Origin: Chitinophagaceae bacterium UBA4407
Lineage (GTDB): Bacteria > Bacteroidota > Bacteroidia > Chitinophagales > Chitinophagaceae
Direction: 5' to 3'
Length of the DNA stretch: 31,367 nt
Assembly (NCBI GenBank): GCA_002390845.1
Contig: DGQT01000021.1
Coordinates: 1 to 31,367 of the forward strand
The notes under the pieces are model-generated. The model saw only the letters and a list, made by a program, of their open reading frames with translations, was not told the origin of the DNA and ran no database searches. Both the position numbers and the translations under genes were made by a program. This document shows positions 1 through 8,283 of this stretch, in pieces; position 1 is the stretch's first letter; every line of letters starts with the position of its first letter.

Positions 1-45
1 TACTATTGGGCTTTCGTTGCGTCGCACACTTTTACTGCATAATAT
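1..45 (-). repeat. Dispersed dyad element, copy E1 (cut by window edge)
   Basis: Reverse-oriented copy of the dispersed element; the 9-bp dyad TGCGTCGCA is at 18-26. The tail side is cut by the window start. It lies downstream of the FMN-binding protein gene. Confidence 0.7.
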
Positions 46-118
46 AATTAAGCAATGTGCGTCAACATTACAAACACATAATGCCTTCTGCGCAAGCAAA
101 AAAATTAGGATTACAATT

Positions 119-679
119 TTATTTGCTACTGATTTTTTGCAAGGCCGTTGGCAAACCATCAATGCTGTATAAATTATTGTCTGCCTGGTATTGCTTAATT
201 CCTTCAGTACCTTTTTTTTCAGCCCACTTTTGAAGAAAATCCCTCTCACCGGTAAACTCATAAAACGGTACGCCAAACCCGCAGGATGTTTGCAGTTTAT
301 CAATGTCTGCAACAATGATCTGGCGGGTGTTAATACTTATTGTAAATAACTTTGAAAGCTCATCCCATTTTGCATCTCCGGGCAATACAGTATACCCTTT
401 TCCATATAACCGCACAATGTTTGGCGGCCCGTCAAAAGCGCAAAGCATAAAAGTTATCCGGCCATTCTCCAGCAGGTGTGCAGATGTTTCATTGCCGCTT
501 CCGGTGAAATCCATATAAGCCACACGGTTTGGCGAAAGTACACGGAATGTATCAAGTCCTTTTGGCGATAAGTTGATATGCTCCTCACTGTTTAATGGTG
601 CGGTACTTACAAAAAACATGTGTTGCTTTTCTATAAAATTCAGGTGCTCATCGCTTATTTTGTCTGAAAATTTTGGCAT
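119..679 (-). CDS. Pyridoxamine 5'-phosphate oxidase-family FMN-binding protein
   Basis: A 186-residue protein of the flavin split-barrel (PNPOx-like) type. What I see is the family pattern: NLSPKG near residue 37, then DFTGSGNETSAHLLENG, then PPNIVRLYGKG, spaced as in small PNPOx-related proteins, whose usual length is 150-200 residues. Members bind FMN or F420 and reduce small substrates; the substrate here cannot be told, and true PdxH function is unlikely because the C-terminal PLP-binding signature of PdxH is not apparent. There is no signal peptide, so it is cytoplasmic. The next gene on the same strand ends 20 bp upstream of its start, so co-transcription is possible, though that gene encodes an exported protein of unrelated function. 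Confidence 0.85.
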   Translation of the reverse strand: MPKFSDKISDEHLNFIEKQHMFFVSTAPLNSEEHINLSPKGLDTFRVLSPNRVAYMDFTGSGNETSAHLLENGRITFMLCAFDGPPNIVRLYGKGYTVLPGDAKWDELSKLFTISINTRQIIVADIDKLQTSCGFGVPFYEFTGERDFLQKWAEKKGTEGIKQYQADNNLYSIDGLPTALQKISSK

Positions 680-699
680 AAAATTGATTCGTTTTATTT

Positions 700-1743
700 C
701 TATTCTTTAAATATTTTCTTAGTCCCGATTAACTCTTGCTGGTTATTCAAAAGCTGCAGCAGATAAGTACCTGTATGCAGTTGCTGCATGTAAATATTTT
801 GAGAACCGTAAAGCTTTACATCTGTATAACGGTTACCATAAAAATCAGAAATAATTAAGCGGTATGCGCCGGGTGTTTTAAGTGTTACATGTAAAACATC
901 CTTAACGGGATTTGGTGCAGCTGCAATAATTTCATCAATCAGCGGTTTATCAACCGTAATAATAAAAGGTAACGAAAAGGCAGTGCAGGTATATTTATCT
1001 GAGGTCATTACCGTATAAGAACCTTTCTGGCGTGGCTTTATAAAATTATAGTTTGCATTCGGTATTTTCTTGCCGTTAAAATACCATTGATAATGCCTGG
1101 CCTGGCTGGCGTACAGCGTATCATTGCTTTGGGTAATAGTCGCATTAATCTTACTGTATAAAACATCAACAGGTATCAGCTCGCATTGGGTAAAACCGGG
1201 GCAAACCTCCGGTGAACCGCACACAGTAAAACTTCCTTTTTCTGTAACAAAATAACTTTGTTGTGTGGCACCGGGAATTGGTTTATAATTATCATACCAC
1301 TGAACATTTTGATTATATGGTAAACCATAGGTAAGTTTTAATGTATCGAACGGGCAAACAATAGTAGCACCACGATTGGGATCGTAAATGCCATTTCCAC
1401 TTGAAATAATTACTGGAGAAGCGAATGCCCAGCCATCTACCAAAACTTTGGCTGAAGTTGCAGTACAACCACTGCGCGTTACCGTTACTTTAAAATAAGT
1501 TGCAGCATCGTTGTAGGAATTTACTTTATAATATCGGTCTGTGGCACCAGGTATCAGTTTGTTATTCTGGTACCATTGATAGGTGTCGAATACTTCTGTT
1601 GTAGATAATGAATCTACGGCATCGGGGCAAAGAATAAGATCATTGGGAGTAACTACAGGTGTAAAACTGCATTGTGCTTTTGACTGAAACGCAGCCAGCG
1701 TAAGATTGAGAATAATTGCAGCGAACAGTAAATTTCTTTTCAT
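700..1743 (-). CDS. Secreted Ig-like repeat protein with T9SS C-terminal sorting domain
   Basis: A 347-residue exported protein. The start is placed at MKRNLLFAAIILN because it begins a clean signal peptide (1-23, ending SKAQ); an in-frame ATG 34 codons upstream only adds a charged stretch that does not look like a leader. Three Ig-like or PKD-like units follow, each with a WY.N.K.IP motif near residues 57, 149 and 220. Cysteine pairs punctuate them. The C-terminal 75 residues (APNPVKDVLHVTL ... GTYLLQL ... KKIFKE) form a type A T9SS sorting domain. It is therefore probably secreted through the outer membrane and cleaved or anchored at the surface. There is no enzymatic domain; an adhesive or structural role is inference. 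Confidence 0.85.
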   Translation of the reverse strand: MKRNLLFAAIILNLTLAAFQSKAQCSFTPVVTPNDLILCPDAVDSLSTTEVFDTYQWYQNNKLIPGATDRYYKVNSYNDAATYFKVTVTRSGCTATSAKVLVDGWAFASPVIISSGNGIYDPNRGATIVCPFDTLKLTYGLPYNQNVQWYDNYKPIPGATQQSYFVTEKGSFTVCGSPEVCPGFTQCELIPVDVLYSKINATITQSNDTLYASQARHYQWYFNGKKIPNANYNFIKPRQKGSYTVMTSDKYTCTAFSLPFIITVDKPLIDEIIAAAPNPVKDVLHVTLKTPGAYRLIISDFYGNRYTDVKLYGSQNIYMQQLHTGTYLLQLLNNQQELIGTKKIFKE

Positions 1744-1849
1744 GTTGTATGTGTTAAATGATTGATGGTATGGTTGCTTAGATTGACTAAGATATAACTC
1801 TTTTCGATGCTTCGAAAACAGGATGTATACTTTTAAGGGTTGCACTGTG

Positions 1850-1926
1850 AATGATCAATAGAATTGTTGCAGTTGCAGTGTGCGACGCAACAAATGCCTC
1901 ATTCATATACTTATGCCCGGCTAATA
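1850..1926 (+). repeat. Dispersed dyad element, copy E2
   Basis: Forward copy with an intact dyad TGCGACGCA at 1881-1889 and tail TATGCCCGGCTAATAAAA. It sits in the divergent gap between the T9SS protein gene and the sigma-factor gene, so it overlaps or adjoins both promoter regions. Confidence 0.75.
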
Positions 1927-2027
1927 AAATTTCTCTTCGTTGTAATATTTTTTATAATCTGGCTACTAACAGCAGTAACTGAAGAATAAATGCGAATTTT
2001 AGCCAGCTAAAAAAATGCAACCCGTTA

Positions 2028-2522
2028 ATGCCAGAGGCAAACGAATTTATAGAACTGCTTAACCGGCATCAGAATATTATTCATAAGGTTTGCAGCCTTT
2101 ATATGAATGATGTTACTGAACGTGAAGACCTGTTCCAGGAAATTACCTTACAGGCATGGAATGCTTACGGCAGCTTCAGGGGCGATGCGAAATTTTCTAC
2201 ATGGCTTTACCGTGTGGCATTGAATACAGCAATCTCATTTTACAGAAAGGAAAAAAGAAAGCCTGATTTTAAACCTGCCGACGACCTTCCCGAATACGCT
2301 GAAGAAACTAATGAAACAGAAGAACAAATGCAGGCCATGTACAAAGCCATTGCCGCGCTCTCTAAAATAGATAAAGCTTTGGTGATGCTGTATCTGGAGG
2401 ATTACCCTTACGATGAAATAGGAAATATGCTGGGCATAACTGCCAATAATGTAGCGGTGAAAATGAACCGCATAAAGACGAAGCTAAAAGATGAAAGTAA
2501 AAAACATTACCAGTTCGCTTAA
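2028..2522 (+). CDS. ECF-subfamily RNA polymerase sigma factor
   Basis: A 164-residue sigma-70 protein of the extracytoplasmic-function type: region 2 at about residues 8-75 (DLFQEITLQAW, then FRGDAKFSTWLYRVALNTAI for -10 recognition), a short acidic linker, and region 4 at about 105-155 with the helix-turn-helix YPYDEIGNMLGITANNVAVK. Length and domain order are typical of Bacteroidota ECF factors. It directs RNA polymerase to a dedicated promoter set. The next gene starts 12 bp after its stop and encodes a membrane protein, the arrangement expected for a sigma and its membrane regulator. The regulon is unknown. Confidence 0.95.
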   Translation: MPEANEFIELLNRHQNIIHKVCSLYMNDVTEREDLFQEITLQAWNAYGSFRGDAKFSTWLYRVALNTAISFYRKEKRKPDFKPADDLPEYAEETNETEEQMQAMYKAIAALSKIDKALVMLYLEDYPYDEIGNMLGITANNVAVKMNRIKTKLKDESKKHYQFA

Positions 2523-2534
2523 ATAATAACCTGT

Positions 2535-3170
2535 ATGGAGTTGGATGAACTGAAAATATTATTAAAAGAGCAGCCTGTACCAATGCGTGTTGTAAAATCG
2601 CCCAACGATATTGCCGCGCTGCTGGGGAGTAAAACAAAATCGGTTACCGGAAAAATCAGGCGCAGCCTTAAGATTGAAATTATTGCCTGCATTGTATTTG
2701 CAATTTTATGTGCAGGTTTTGGAATATTTGGCGCATATACATGGCTCCGTATCTACTTCGGTATTTTTGCTTTAATCTGTTTGCTTTTTTTGCCAGTGCT
2801 ATTTATACTCCTTAAAAAAACAACTGACTTTGGCAGTACAGACCTGCCCGTAAAGCGTAACCTGCAACGTTTGGTAAACCTGATGCAGGAATTTGTAAAA
2901 AGGTATTTTCAGATAACCATGGCCTTAATACCTGTAAGTATTGTTATGGCTTTTTTACTGGGTTACTACAGTGCAACCCCTGTAAATACCAACTTGCAAA
3001 ACACACCCCCTCCCAACTTTGGCAGCATTGCTTTTAAAATAACCGCGTTAATTGCTTACCTGGTTTTTTTTGGCTGGGGTATGTATTATTTTACCAAATG
3101 GTATCTGAAAAAATTGTACGGGAACTATTTATACCAGCTACAGGCTCTTATAAAAGAACTGGAAGAATAA
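2535..3170 (+). CDS. Four-helix membrane protein, putative sigma-factor partner
   Basis: A 211-residue protein with about 45 polar N-terminal residues predicted to be cytoplasmic, then hydrophobic helices near residues 47-66, 70-92, 127-147 and 166-187, and a charged C-terminal tail. I do not recognise a conserved catalytic domain, nor a zinc-binding anti-sigma HxxxCxxC motif. It starts 12 bp after the ECF sigma gene and is almost certainly co-transcribed with it. By position it may hold the sigma factor at the membrane (anti-sigma role); this is inference from context only. Confidence 0.75.
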   Translation: MELDELKILLKEQPVPMRVVKSPNDIAALLGSKTKSVTGKIRRSLKIEIIACIVFAILCAGFGIFGAYTWLRIYFGIFALICLLFLPVLFILLKKTTDFGSTDLPVKRNLQRLVNLMQEFVKRYFQITMALIPVSIVMAFLLGYYSATPVNTNLQNTPPPNFGSIAFKITALIAYLVFFGWGMYYFTKWYLKKLYGNYLYQLQALIKELEE

Positions 3171-3177
3171 TTATATT

Positions 3178-3275
3178 TTGAGCCAGACTTGGGAACATGA
3201 ATGATGCTTTACTTGCCACGCTCGTTTCAAAGTCCTGTTTTCATGGCGACATTTAAGCGAAGCCTGGCACAAAAT
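3178..3275 (-). repeat. Dispersed dyad element, long variant, copy E3
   Basis: Reverse copy whose tail (GAGCCAGACTTGGGAA) begins 8 bp after the membrane-protein stop codon. Instead of the usual core it carries the long insert also present in copy E5; the reverse strand shares ATGAAAACAG, ACTTTGAA and GAGCGTGGCAA with E5. The outer head half with GTGTGCGA is missing. Confidence 0.65.
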
Positions 3276-3295
3276 TCTTTTCTATTTACTCAAAC

Positions 3296-3320
3296 AAAAA
3301 AGGCCGCCTTATCGGCAGCC
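3296..3320 (-). terminator. Rho-independent terminator after the metalloprotease gene
   Basis: Read on the minus strand: GGCTGCC, loop GATAA, GGCGGCC (7 bp with one G-U pair), then six T. It lies just past the stop of the metalloprotease gene. Confidence 0.8.
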
Positions 3321-3348
3321 TCAAGCATTCGCTGAATTATATTATGTT

Positions 3349-6024
3349 TTAATGAATGATGTTTTGGCGGGCCACTATATTGCCATCTGCATCAACCACC
3401 TTAATTGTGTAAGCACCTTTTGCCATACGGCCAAAAGACATTTGTAATGTTTGCCTGCCTTCAACAACATTGTAAACTTTTGAAATAAGCAACCTGCCTG
3501 AAACATCGTACAGGTAACAGTTGTAGCGTGCCGAAACCGTTGCGGTAATACTGATATTCAAAATATCTTTTACGGGATTTGGATAAACATACACCAAACG
3601 TTTTGCGTCATTTTTCAGCAGGATAATATTTGAATATTCTGCTGAACCATCATTGTTTATTACGTTGAGGCGATAATAATTATTGCCTGCGAAGGGTTGT
3701 ACATCCAGATAAGTATGTTTGCCCAGCAGTGTAGATGTTGTATAAGGCAAATCACCAATTGCTGTGAAGTGAACGCCATCGGCACTCTTTTCAATACTGA
3801 TATTTTTTACATTTACTGCTTGCAGCAATTCAATATTCAACTGATTTTTTCCATTAATAAACTCACCGGTGAATTTTGAAATCGTGACAGGTAATGCGGT
3901 GCCGTTAAACGTTGCATTAAATACAGCTTTCGTATTTCTTAAGCCATCAAAGTATATCAGATAAGTATGATTTGCTGCAAGGTTGGTAATACTTGTTACC
4001 GGCCCGTCTGCGGCAAACGTACGGCAGGCAATGGGTGCCGGAAAAGCCTGGCCGGCAGGGCAGGTGCTTACATCGTACACTGCAATTCTGATTCCCTGGC
4101 CCGAGCATGATGTAAGTGTTGAAGGCGTAGTGGTATAACCCGTAATTGAAATGGTTAAAGAACCATTGCTGGTGCCGCCAGTTCTGAATGCAAAGTATGC
4201 ATTGTTGGTTACGGAAGTTCCCGTACTGGCGCAATTAACGCCGGTATATTTAGGGTCTTTGCTTCTGTTACTGGTAGCATGTACCAGATCGAAATTTACA
4301 ACAGTGCCTGCCGGTGTTGCCGTTGTTGGAAATGTAACCGGGCATTCATCGGTAGCAATCGTGGTAAACGTAAGCTGGGTCATTTCGCTCGGAAATAAAC
4401 CACAGGATCCATATATATTGTTTTGTTTTTTTAACGTGTATGTTGTGCCCGAGAATGCAGAGTTATCCGGAGATCTGCGGGCTGTATAATTACTGATAGC
4501 ATAATGCATGATTGCGCTTGGGTTTAAATTGGGAATAGAGCCTTCACCATCTAGATTTACATGTGTAAGATTCATCGTATGCCCAAGCTCATGTAATAAT
4601 ACAGTTTCCAGGTCCAGGTAATTCTGATTGGTTGAAGCGGGGGTGCAGGGGCCTGGCTCAAACTGATAGTTGCCTACGGAAACTCCTGCATTTCTGATGA
4701 TCATGTCGAAACCGGTCTTTTGTGGCACCGCAATTCCTGAACCTGAAACGCATGCAGAGTAATAGTTGTATGTGCTGGCTAAAGTTCCATCCGGTAAAGG
4801 AGGAACACTTGTGTTTAAATTATCAAGCATAATAACATTTTGCCGATCGTCGGTCTGCCCGGAGTTTGGAGTAACCAACTGAATAGTGGTATTGCCCGCC
4901 TCAACGAAATTTACCCCAACAGTTTCTTTCCATGTAGTAAGTGCCCTTTTGAAAGTTGCGTTTTCTACAGAGGTAGCAAAGTTTCTTCCGCTGCCTGCAG
5001 TATTGGTACTGTAAAGTATATTGTAACCGCCGTTGCCATTCGTATTCATCATCCTCGGTTCGCCGGCATAGTATTTACTGTTAACAAGAAAACCCGAGGT
5101 AGAGGATACACCATAAAATATATTTAAAGTTGATGCAGATTCAATTGCAGTACCGTTACTTAAAACTACTGCAATAGTGCCTGTAGCTGCCCGGCCCGGT
5201 ACCTTTATTACAATTTTAGTATCACTCCATGAAACTACATAGGGCGAACTATAAGCGATACTGTAATCTGGAAACTGGTTATAACTGTTACCATCTTTAA
5301 ACCTGATTGCGCATGAGCCGGAAGCCACTGCTCCAAAGCCTGAACCATTTATCGTGAGCTGATTGTTTACCGCATCATTCAACGCACCGGAATGAACAGT
5401 TGTGGGTGAAAATGAAGAAATAGTAGCCAGAACATTTTCACTTTTTAGAGCTTTGTTTTTTGCAACAACTGTTTCAATATTAAATTCACTGTTCAATATA
5501 GTAGATGATAGGCCGGTTTGCTGTTTAAGGATATTATAAAGATTTGTTTCAATGTTTTCATACGTTACAAAAGGCGCATAAGCAAAATCTCTTTCAAGGT
5601 CATAACGTAAAAAGCCCTGGTCGCTGCTGTAAACGTCGAATAAAGTCTTTTGTGTAAAAGGAGATTTTAAATGAATGCGGTTAGGCTCGCAAAAGAAAAC
5701 ACCAACCTTATCATTGTCAAGCTGCAGTAAATCGCTAACTTCTATACAATCTAAACCAACAGTGCCGCCCTGTGTAAGAACTTCTATTGTTTTTGAAGTT
5801 TCATTTCCTTTGAAAAGTTTATATAATTCAACCGTATTGGCAGTATAAATCATAGTATGCGCATCGTTCCAGAAACTTTTTTGATCAATTACTTTACCCT
5901 CTATTATTAGCGGAGCGTTCTTTACTTTTTCAGTAAGTTCTACTTTGTACAATTGTGCCTGAACCCTGTAACCAGAAAGGAAAAGGAATATGCAAACAAG
6001 CATCAGGTATAGCAACTTTTTCAT
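3349..6024 (-). CDS. Secreted metzincin-like zinc protease with IPT and T9SS sorting domains
   Basis: An 891-residue exported protease. The start is set at MKKLLYLMLVCIFLFLSGYR, a signal peptide ending about residue 24; an in-frame ATG 41 codons upstream would overlap the neighbouring gene. After an N-terminal domain of about 180 residues there is an IPT/TIG-like beta domain (about 203-304, with the family-like INGSGFG). The zinc motif HELGHTMNLTH spans 478-488 (His478, Glu479, His482, His488) and a Met-turn-like SAIMHY places Met506 eighteen residues later, as in metzincins. A beta-sandwich resembling bacterial pre-peptidase C-terminal domains follows at about 600-740, and a type A T9SS sorting domain (YPNPVKDILNISI) occupies 809-891. 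The motif has Asn485 where most metzincins have Gly. It probably degrades extracellular protein; the substrate is unknown. A terminator follows the gene. Confidence 0.87.
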   Translation of the reverse strand: MKKLLYLMLVCIFLFLSGYRVQAQLYKVELTEKVKNAPLIIEGKVIDQKSFWNDAHTMIYTANTVELYKLFKGNETSKTIEVLTQGGTVGLDCIEVSDLLQLDNDKVGVFFCEPNRIHLKSPFTQKTLFDVYSSDQGFLRYDLERDFAYAPFVTYENIETNLYNILKQQTGLSSTILNSEFNIETVVAKNKALKSENVLATISSFSPTTVHSGALNDAVNNQLTINGSGFGAVASGSCAIRFKDGNSYNQFPDYSIAYSSPYVVSWSDTKIVIKVPGRAATGTIAVVLSNGTAIESASTLNIFYGVSSTSGFLVNSKYYAGEPRMMNTNGNGGYNILYSTNTAGSGRNFATSVENATFKRALTTWKETVGVNFVEAGNTTIQLVTPNSGQTDDRQNVIMLDNLNTSVPPLPDGTLASTYNYYSACVSGSGIAVPQKTGFDMIIRNAGVSVGNYQFEPGPCTPASTNQNYLDLETVLLHELGHTMNLTHVNLDGEGSIPNLNPSAIMHYAISNYTARRSPDNSAFSGTTYTLKKQNNIYGSCGLFPSEMTQLTFTTIATDECPVTFPTTATPAGTVVNFDLVHATSNRSKDPKYTGVNCASTGTSVTNNAYFAFRTGGTSNGSLTISITGYTTTPSTLTSCSGQGIRIAVYDVSTCPAGQAFPAPIACRTFAADGPVTSITNLAANHTYLIYFDGLRNTKAVFNATFNGTALPVTISKFTGEFINGKNQLNIELLQAVNVKNISIEKSADGVHFTAIGDLPYTTSTLLGKHTYLDVQPFAGNNYYRLNVINNDGSAEYSNIILLKNDAKRLVYVYPNPVKDILNISITATVSARYNCYLYDVSGRLLISKVYNVVEGRQTLQMSFGRMAKGAYTIKVVDADGNIVARQNIIH

Positions 6025-6082
6025 AAAATATTTTTTATAGACACATAAATTTAAAACTAAAAATACCGAAACCTTACAGAAT

Positions 6083-6109
6083 AAAAAAAGCTGCCTTAAA
6101 AAGACAGCC
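6083..6109 (-). terminator. Rho-independent terminator after the DUF3276 gene
   Basis: On the minus strand: GCTGTC, loop of seven bases, GGCAGC with one G-U pair, then seven T. It separates the DUF3276 gene from the protease gene, which must have its own promoter. Confidence 0.75.
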
Positions 6110-6133
6110 AATTTTATATTGAACATTTTCGAA

Positions 6134-6583
6134 TTACCATTTATCAACTTCTTCTGTATGGTTATTACTGCCCGTTATTGTGGTTAGCTCAGATGGGATT
6201 TCTATAACCGGTGTTTCTGACTTTATCTCTTCAACTTCTTCCGCTGCGGCAGGTGTTTGTTCCTGTGAAGTGCCATCTTCCTGTGTTTCGGGATATTCAT
6301 GGTTAAATGCATCGAAATCAAAATCCGGCATCAGGTCTGTTTTTACATAATCAACTGCTTCGCCCAGTGCTTTTACGAACTTATTAAAATCTTCTTTGTA
6401 AAGAAATATTTTATGCCTGTCGTAACCATCATCATTAAAACGTTTCCTGCTTTCTGTGATGGTTAAAAAATAATCGTTGCCGCGTGTGGCCCTTACATCA
6501 AAAAAATAGGTTCTTCTTTTCCCGGCTCTTATGCGCTTGCTGTACACACTTTCTATTTTCCTGTCGTTGTTTTCGTAAGCCAC
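6134..6583 (-). CDS. DUF3276 PUR-alpha-like nucleic-acid-binding protein
   Basis: A 149-residue protein. Residues 1-90 match the DUF3276 family found throughout Bacteroidota (YSKRIRAGKRRTYFFDVRAT, then DYFLTITESRKRF, then FLYKEDFNKFVKALGEAVDYV), which has the PUR fold also seen in Borrelia BpuR and binds single-stranded nucleic acid. The C-terminal 60 residues are acidic, low in complexity and probably disordered. There is no signal peptide; it is cytoplasmic. It has its own promoter (TTTG, 18 bp, TATATTTG) and its own terminator, so it is a single-gene unit. A role in RNA or DNA binding and regulation is inferred from the family. Confidence 0.9.
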   Translation of the reverse strand: MAYENNDRKIESVYSKRIRAGKRRTYFFDVRATRGNDYFLTITESRKRFNDDGYDRHKIFLYKEDFNKFVKALGEAVDYVKTDLMPDFDFDAFNHEYPETQEDGTSQEQTPAAAEEVEEIKSETPVIEIPSELTTITGSNNHTEEVDKW

Positions 6584-6620
6584 TGTTGTAATGATTTAAA
6601 TTAAAAATTCTTTGTTGCCG

Positions 6621-6650
6621 CAAATATAGTACTGTTTTGAAATTGCCAAA
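6621..6650 (-). promoter_or_regulatory. Bacteroidota-type promoter of the DUF3276 gene
   Basis: On the minus strand TTTG (6650-6647), an 18-bp spacer, then TATATTTG (6628-6621), which fits the Bacteroidota primary sigma consensus TTTG / TAnnTTTG. It ends about 38 bp before the start codon. Confidence 0.65.
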
Positions 6651-6715
6651 ATTTTAAGGGTTCATTTCAATTATTTTCTTGTGCGTGCTTAAGAAGCTGT
6701 TTAAAAGTGATTGAT

Positions 6716-6775
6716 ATGAATACCAACAGTAGTTTTTATGGTATCGTTCCTTGCGTCGCAAGCACTTTGTCAGCA
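6716..6775 (-). repeat. Dispersed dyad element, copy E4
   Basis: Reverse, degenerate copy. The dyad is extended to a perfect 13-bp palindrome CTTGCGTCGCAAG at 6750-6762. The tail side (TTTTTATGGTATCG) resembles the complement of copy E9. The 490-bp gap between the DUF3276 and LolD-like genes holds this copy and E5 and no gene. Confidence 0.6.
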
Positions 6776-6924
6776 GTAAATGTGGCATCTAAGGGCTCCT
6801 GACCAATATTTAAAACTAAATTTAAAAAGCCTCTAAGAATATGAAAAGCTAAGTAGTGTAAACTTTTACCTTATAAGCCTGTACCATATTTTAAAGTTGT
6901 TGCACATAGCTGAATGATATTCTA

Positions 6925-7058
6925 CAGTAAAAGTGTGCGATCCCGAAGTAAATTCAGGACAGGCTGCCACACTTCGCTTAAATGCTGCCATGAAAACAGA
7001 ACTTTGAACCGAGCGTGGCAACCAAAGCTTCATAGTACTACTTCAGTTTGGCTCATAA
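6925..7058 (+). repeat. Dispersed dyad element with about 73-bp insert, copy E5
   Basis: Forward copy. The head GTGTGCGA (6933-6940) and the tail half CGTGGCAACCAAAGCTTCAT (7014-7033) are separated by about 73 bp also present in copy E3. The tail GTTTGGCTCATAAAAA ends 15 bp from the stop of the LolD-like gene. Confidence 0.7.
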
Positions 7059-7072
7059 AAAATCACATGTGG

Positions 7073-7729
7073 TTAAGGTGATATTATTAAACCATCTTTC
7101 ATGTGCAGCACACGGTCGCTCATTCCGGCGAGTTCTTCATTGTGTGTAACAATTAAAAAAGTTTGTTTAAAATCTTTGCGAAGCTGCACAAACAGATCGT
7201 GCAGTTCTTTTGCATTTTTACTGTCCAGGTTGCCGGTTGGTTCATCGGCAAAAACAATCGCCGGTTTATTAATGAGTGCCCTTGCTACCGCCACGCGCTG
7301 CTGTTCGCCGCCACTTAATGCATTGGGTTTATTTTCCAGGCGATCGCCAAGCCCCAGCAGTTTTAAAAGTTTAATAGCCTCTTCCTGAACTTCCTTTTTA
7401 CGGCGGCCTGCAATCCAGCCCGGAATAGAAACATTTTCAAGTGCTGTAAACTCTGGCAGCAAATGGTGGAACTGAAATACAAAACCAATCTGTGTATTAC
7501 GAAAGGAGGCAAGCTTTCTTCCCTTAAGTGTGTGCACGGGTACACCGCTTATAAAAAGCTCACCGCTATCGGGAGTATCTAAAGTGCCGAGAATGTGCAG
7601 CAGCGTGCTTTTGCCTGCACCGGACGAACCTACAATAGAAACGATCTCGCCTTTATTCACCGTAATATTTACACCCTTCAGCACGTGCAGTTGGGCATAA
7701 TGTTTATGAATTGCAGTAGCGCTTAACAT
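7073..7729 (-). CDS. lolD: ABC transporter ATPase, LolD/MacB/FtsE type
   Basis: A 218-residue complete nucleotide-binding subunit: Walker A GSSGAGKS at 34-41, Q-loop Gln86 (FVFQFHHLLPEFTALENV), signature LSGGEQQ at 138-144, Walker B ending DEP at 162-164 with catalytic Glu163, and H-loop His196. The Q-loop neighbourhood and length fit the LolD/MacB/FtsE class, whose members power lipoprotein release or export with a four-helix FtsX-like permease. The permease gene is not adjacent here, which is common for lolD-like genes in Bacteroidota. LolD is the likeliest assignment; MacB-type ATPase is the alternative. No strong promoter was seen in the short gap upstream. Confidence 0.8.
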   Translation of the reverse strand: MLSATAIHKHYAQLHVLKGVNITVNKGEIVSIVGSSGAGKSTLLHILGTLDTPDSGELFISGVPVHTLKGRKLASFRNTQIGFVFQFHHLLPEFTALENVSIPGWIAGRRKKEVQEEAIKLLKLLGLGDRLENKPNALSGGEQQRVAVARALINKPAIVFADEPTGNLDSKNAKELHDLFVQLRKDFKQTFLIVTHNEELAGMSDRVLHMKDGLIISP

Positions 7730-7847
7730 TCAAAAAAAAATTTAAAAGGAAACAATCAATTTGCCCGCATGTTACAGGCGGCTTGCAAATAAAATCTTTA
7801 TTTCAACAAAGTTTTAAACTTAATTTAAACCAACGCACAATTGCAGA

Positions 7848-7878
7848 TTTGGTTATTTCGTTACAACGCTTACATTTG
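7848..7878 (+). promoter_or_regulatory. Bacteroidota-type promoter of the DUF2795 gene
   Basis: TTTG at 7848-7851, exactly 19 bp, then TACATTTG at 7871-7878: a consensus Bacteroidota promoter. The start codon is 18 bp after the -7 box, so the leader is only about ten bases. Confidence 0.8.
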
Positions 7879-7895
7879 CGCAAAATTAATAGCCC

Positions 7896-8117
7896 ATGTT
7901 CTGGACATTAGAGTTGGCAAGCTACCTGGAAGAGGCACCATGGCCGGCTTCAAAAGACGAATTAATCGATTACGCCATTCGTAGCGGCGCACCCATAGAA
8001 GTTGTAGAAAACCTTCAGGAACTTGAAGATGAAGGTGAGATATACGAAAGCATTGAAGATATTTGGCCCGATTACCCAAGTCAGGAAGATTTTATGTTTA
8101 ACGAAGACGAGTATTGA
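7896..8117 (+). CDS. DUF2795 domain-containing small protein
   Basis: A 73-residue acidic protein (MFWTLELASYLEEAPWPASK ... IEDIWPDYP) that matches the small DUF2795 family common in Bacteroidota, full length for the family. Its function is not known. It is soluble and cytoplasmic, with no signal peptide. The call is strengthened by a consensus promoter just upstream and a strong terminator 29 bp after the stop, so it is an independent single-gene transcript with a very short leader. Confidence 0.85.
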   Translation: MFWTLELASYLEEAPWPASKDELIDYAIRSGAPIEVVENLQELEDEGEIYESIEDIWPDYPSQEDFMFNEDEY

Positions 8118-8146
8118 TTCGTAAACGCTTGGGGTAAAATACTTTG

Positions 8147-8176
8147 CCGTTACCAATTTTTGGTAACGGTTTTTTT
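8147..8176 (+). terminator. Rho-independent terminator of the DUF2795 gene
   Basis: Perfect 8-bp stem CCGTTACC / GGTAACGG with a 7-base loop, followed by seven T. Confidence 0.93.
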
Positions 8177-8199
8177 ATGTTTTGCTTTAAAGATTTTTT

Positions 8200-8262
8200 G
8201 TACCGGGCAGCAGGAATGCTATTGAATTTTGGTTGCGTCGCACCCTTGTACGGTTGGATCAT
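8200..8262 (-). repeat. Dispersed dyad element, copy E6
   Basis: Reverse copy with dyad TGCGTCGCA at 8234-8242. Its tail (ACCGGGC) starts about 25 bp after the DUF2795 terminator. It lies in the convergent gap before the SemiSWEET stop codon. Confidence 0.75.
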
Positions 8263-8283
8263 TTATTGAACAAAAATTCCGGT

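Noticed and set aside
6025..6147. N-terminal extension of the metalloprotease to 6147
   Set aside because: It would overlap the DUF3276 gene and run through that gene's terminator; the signal peptide starts at 6024.
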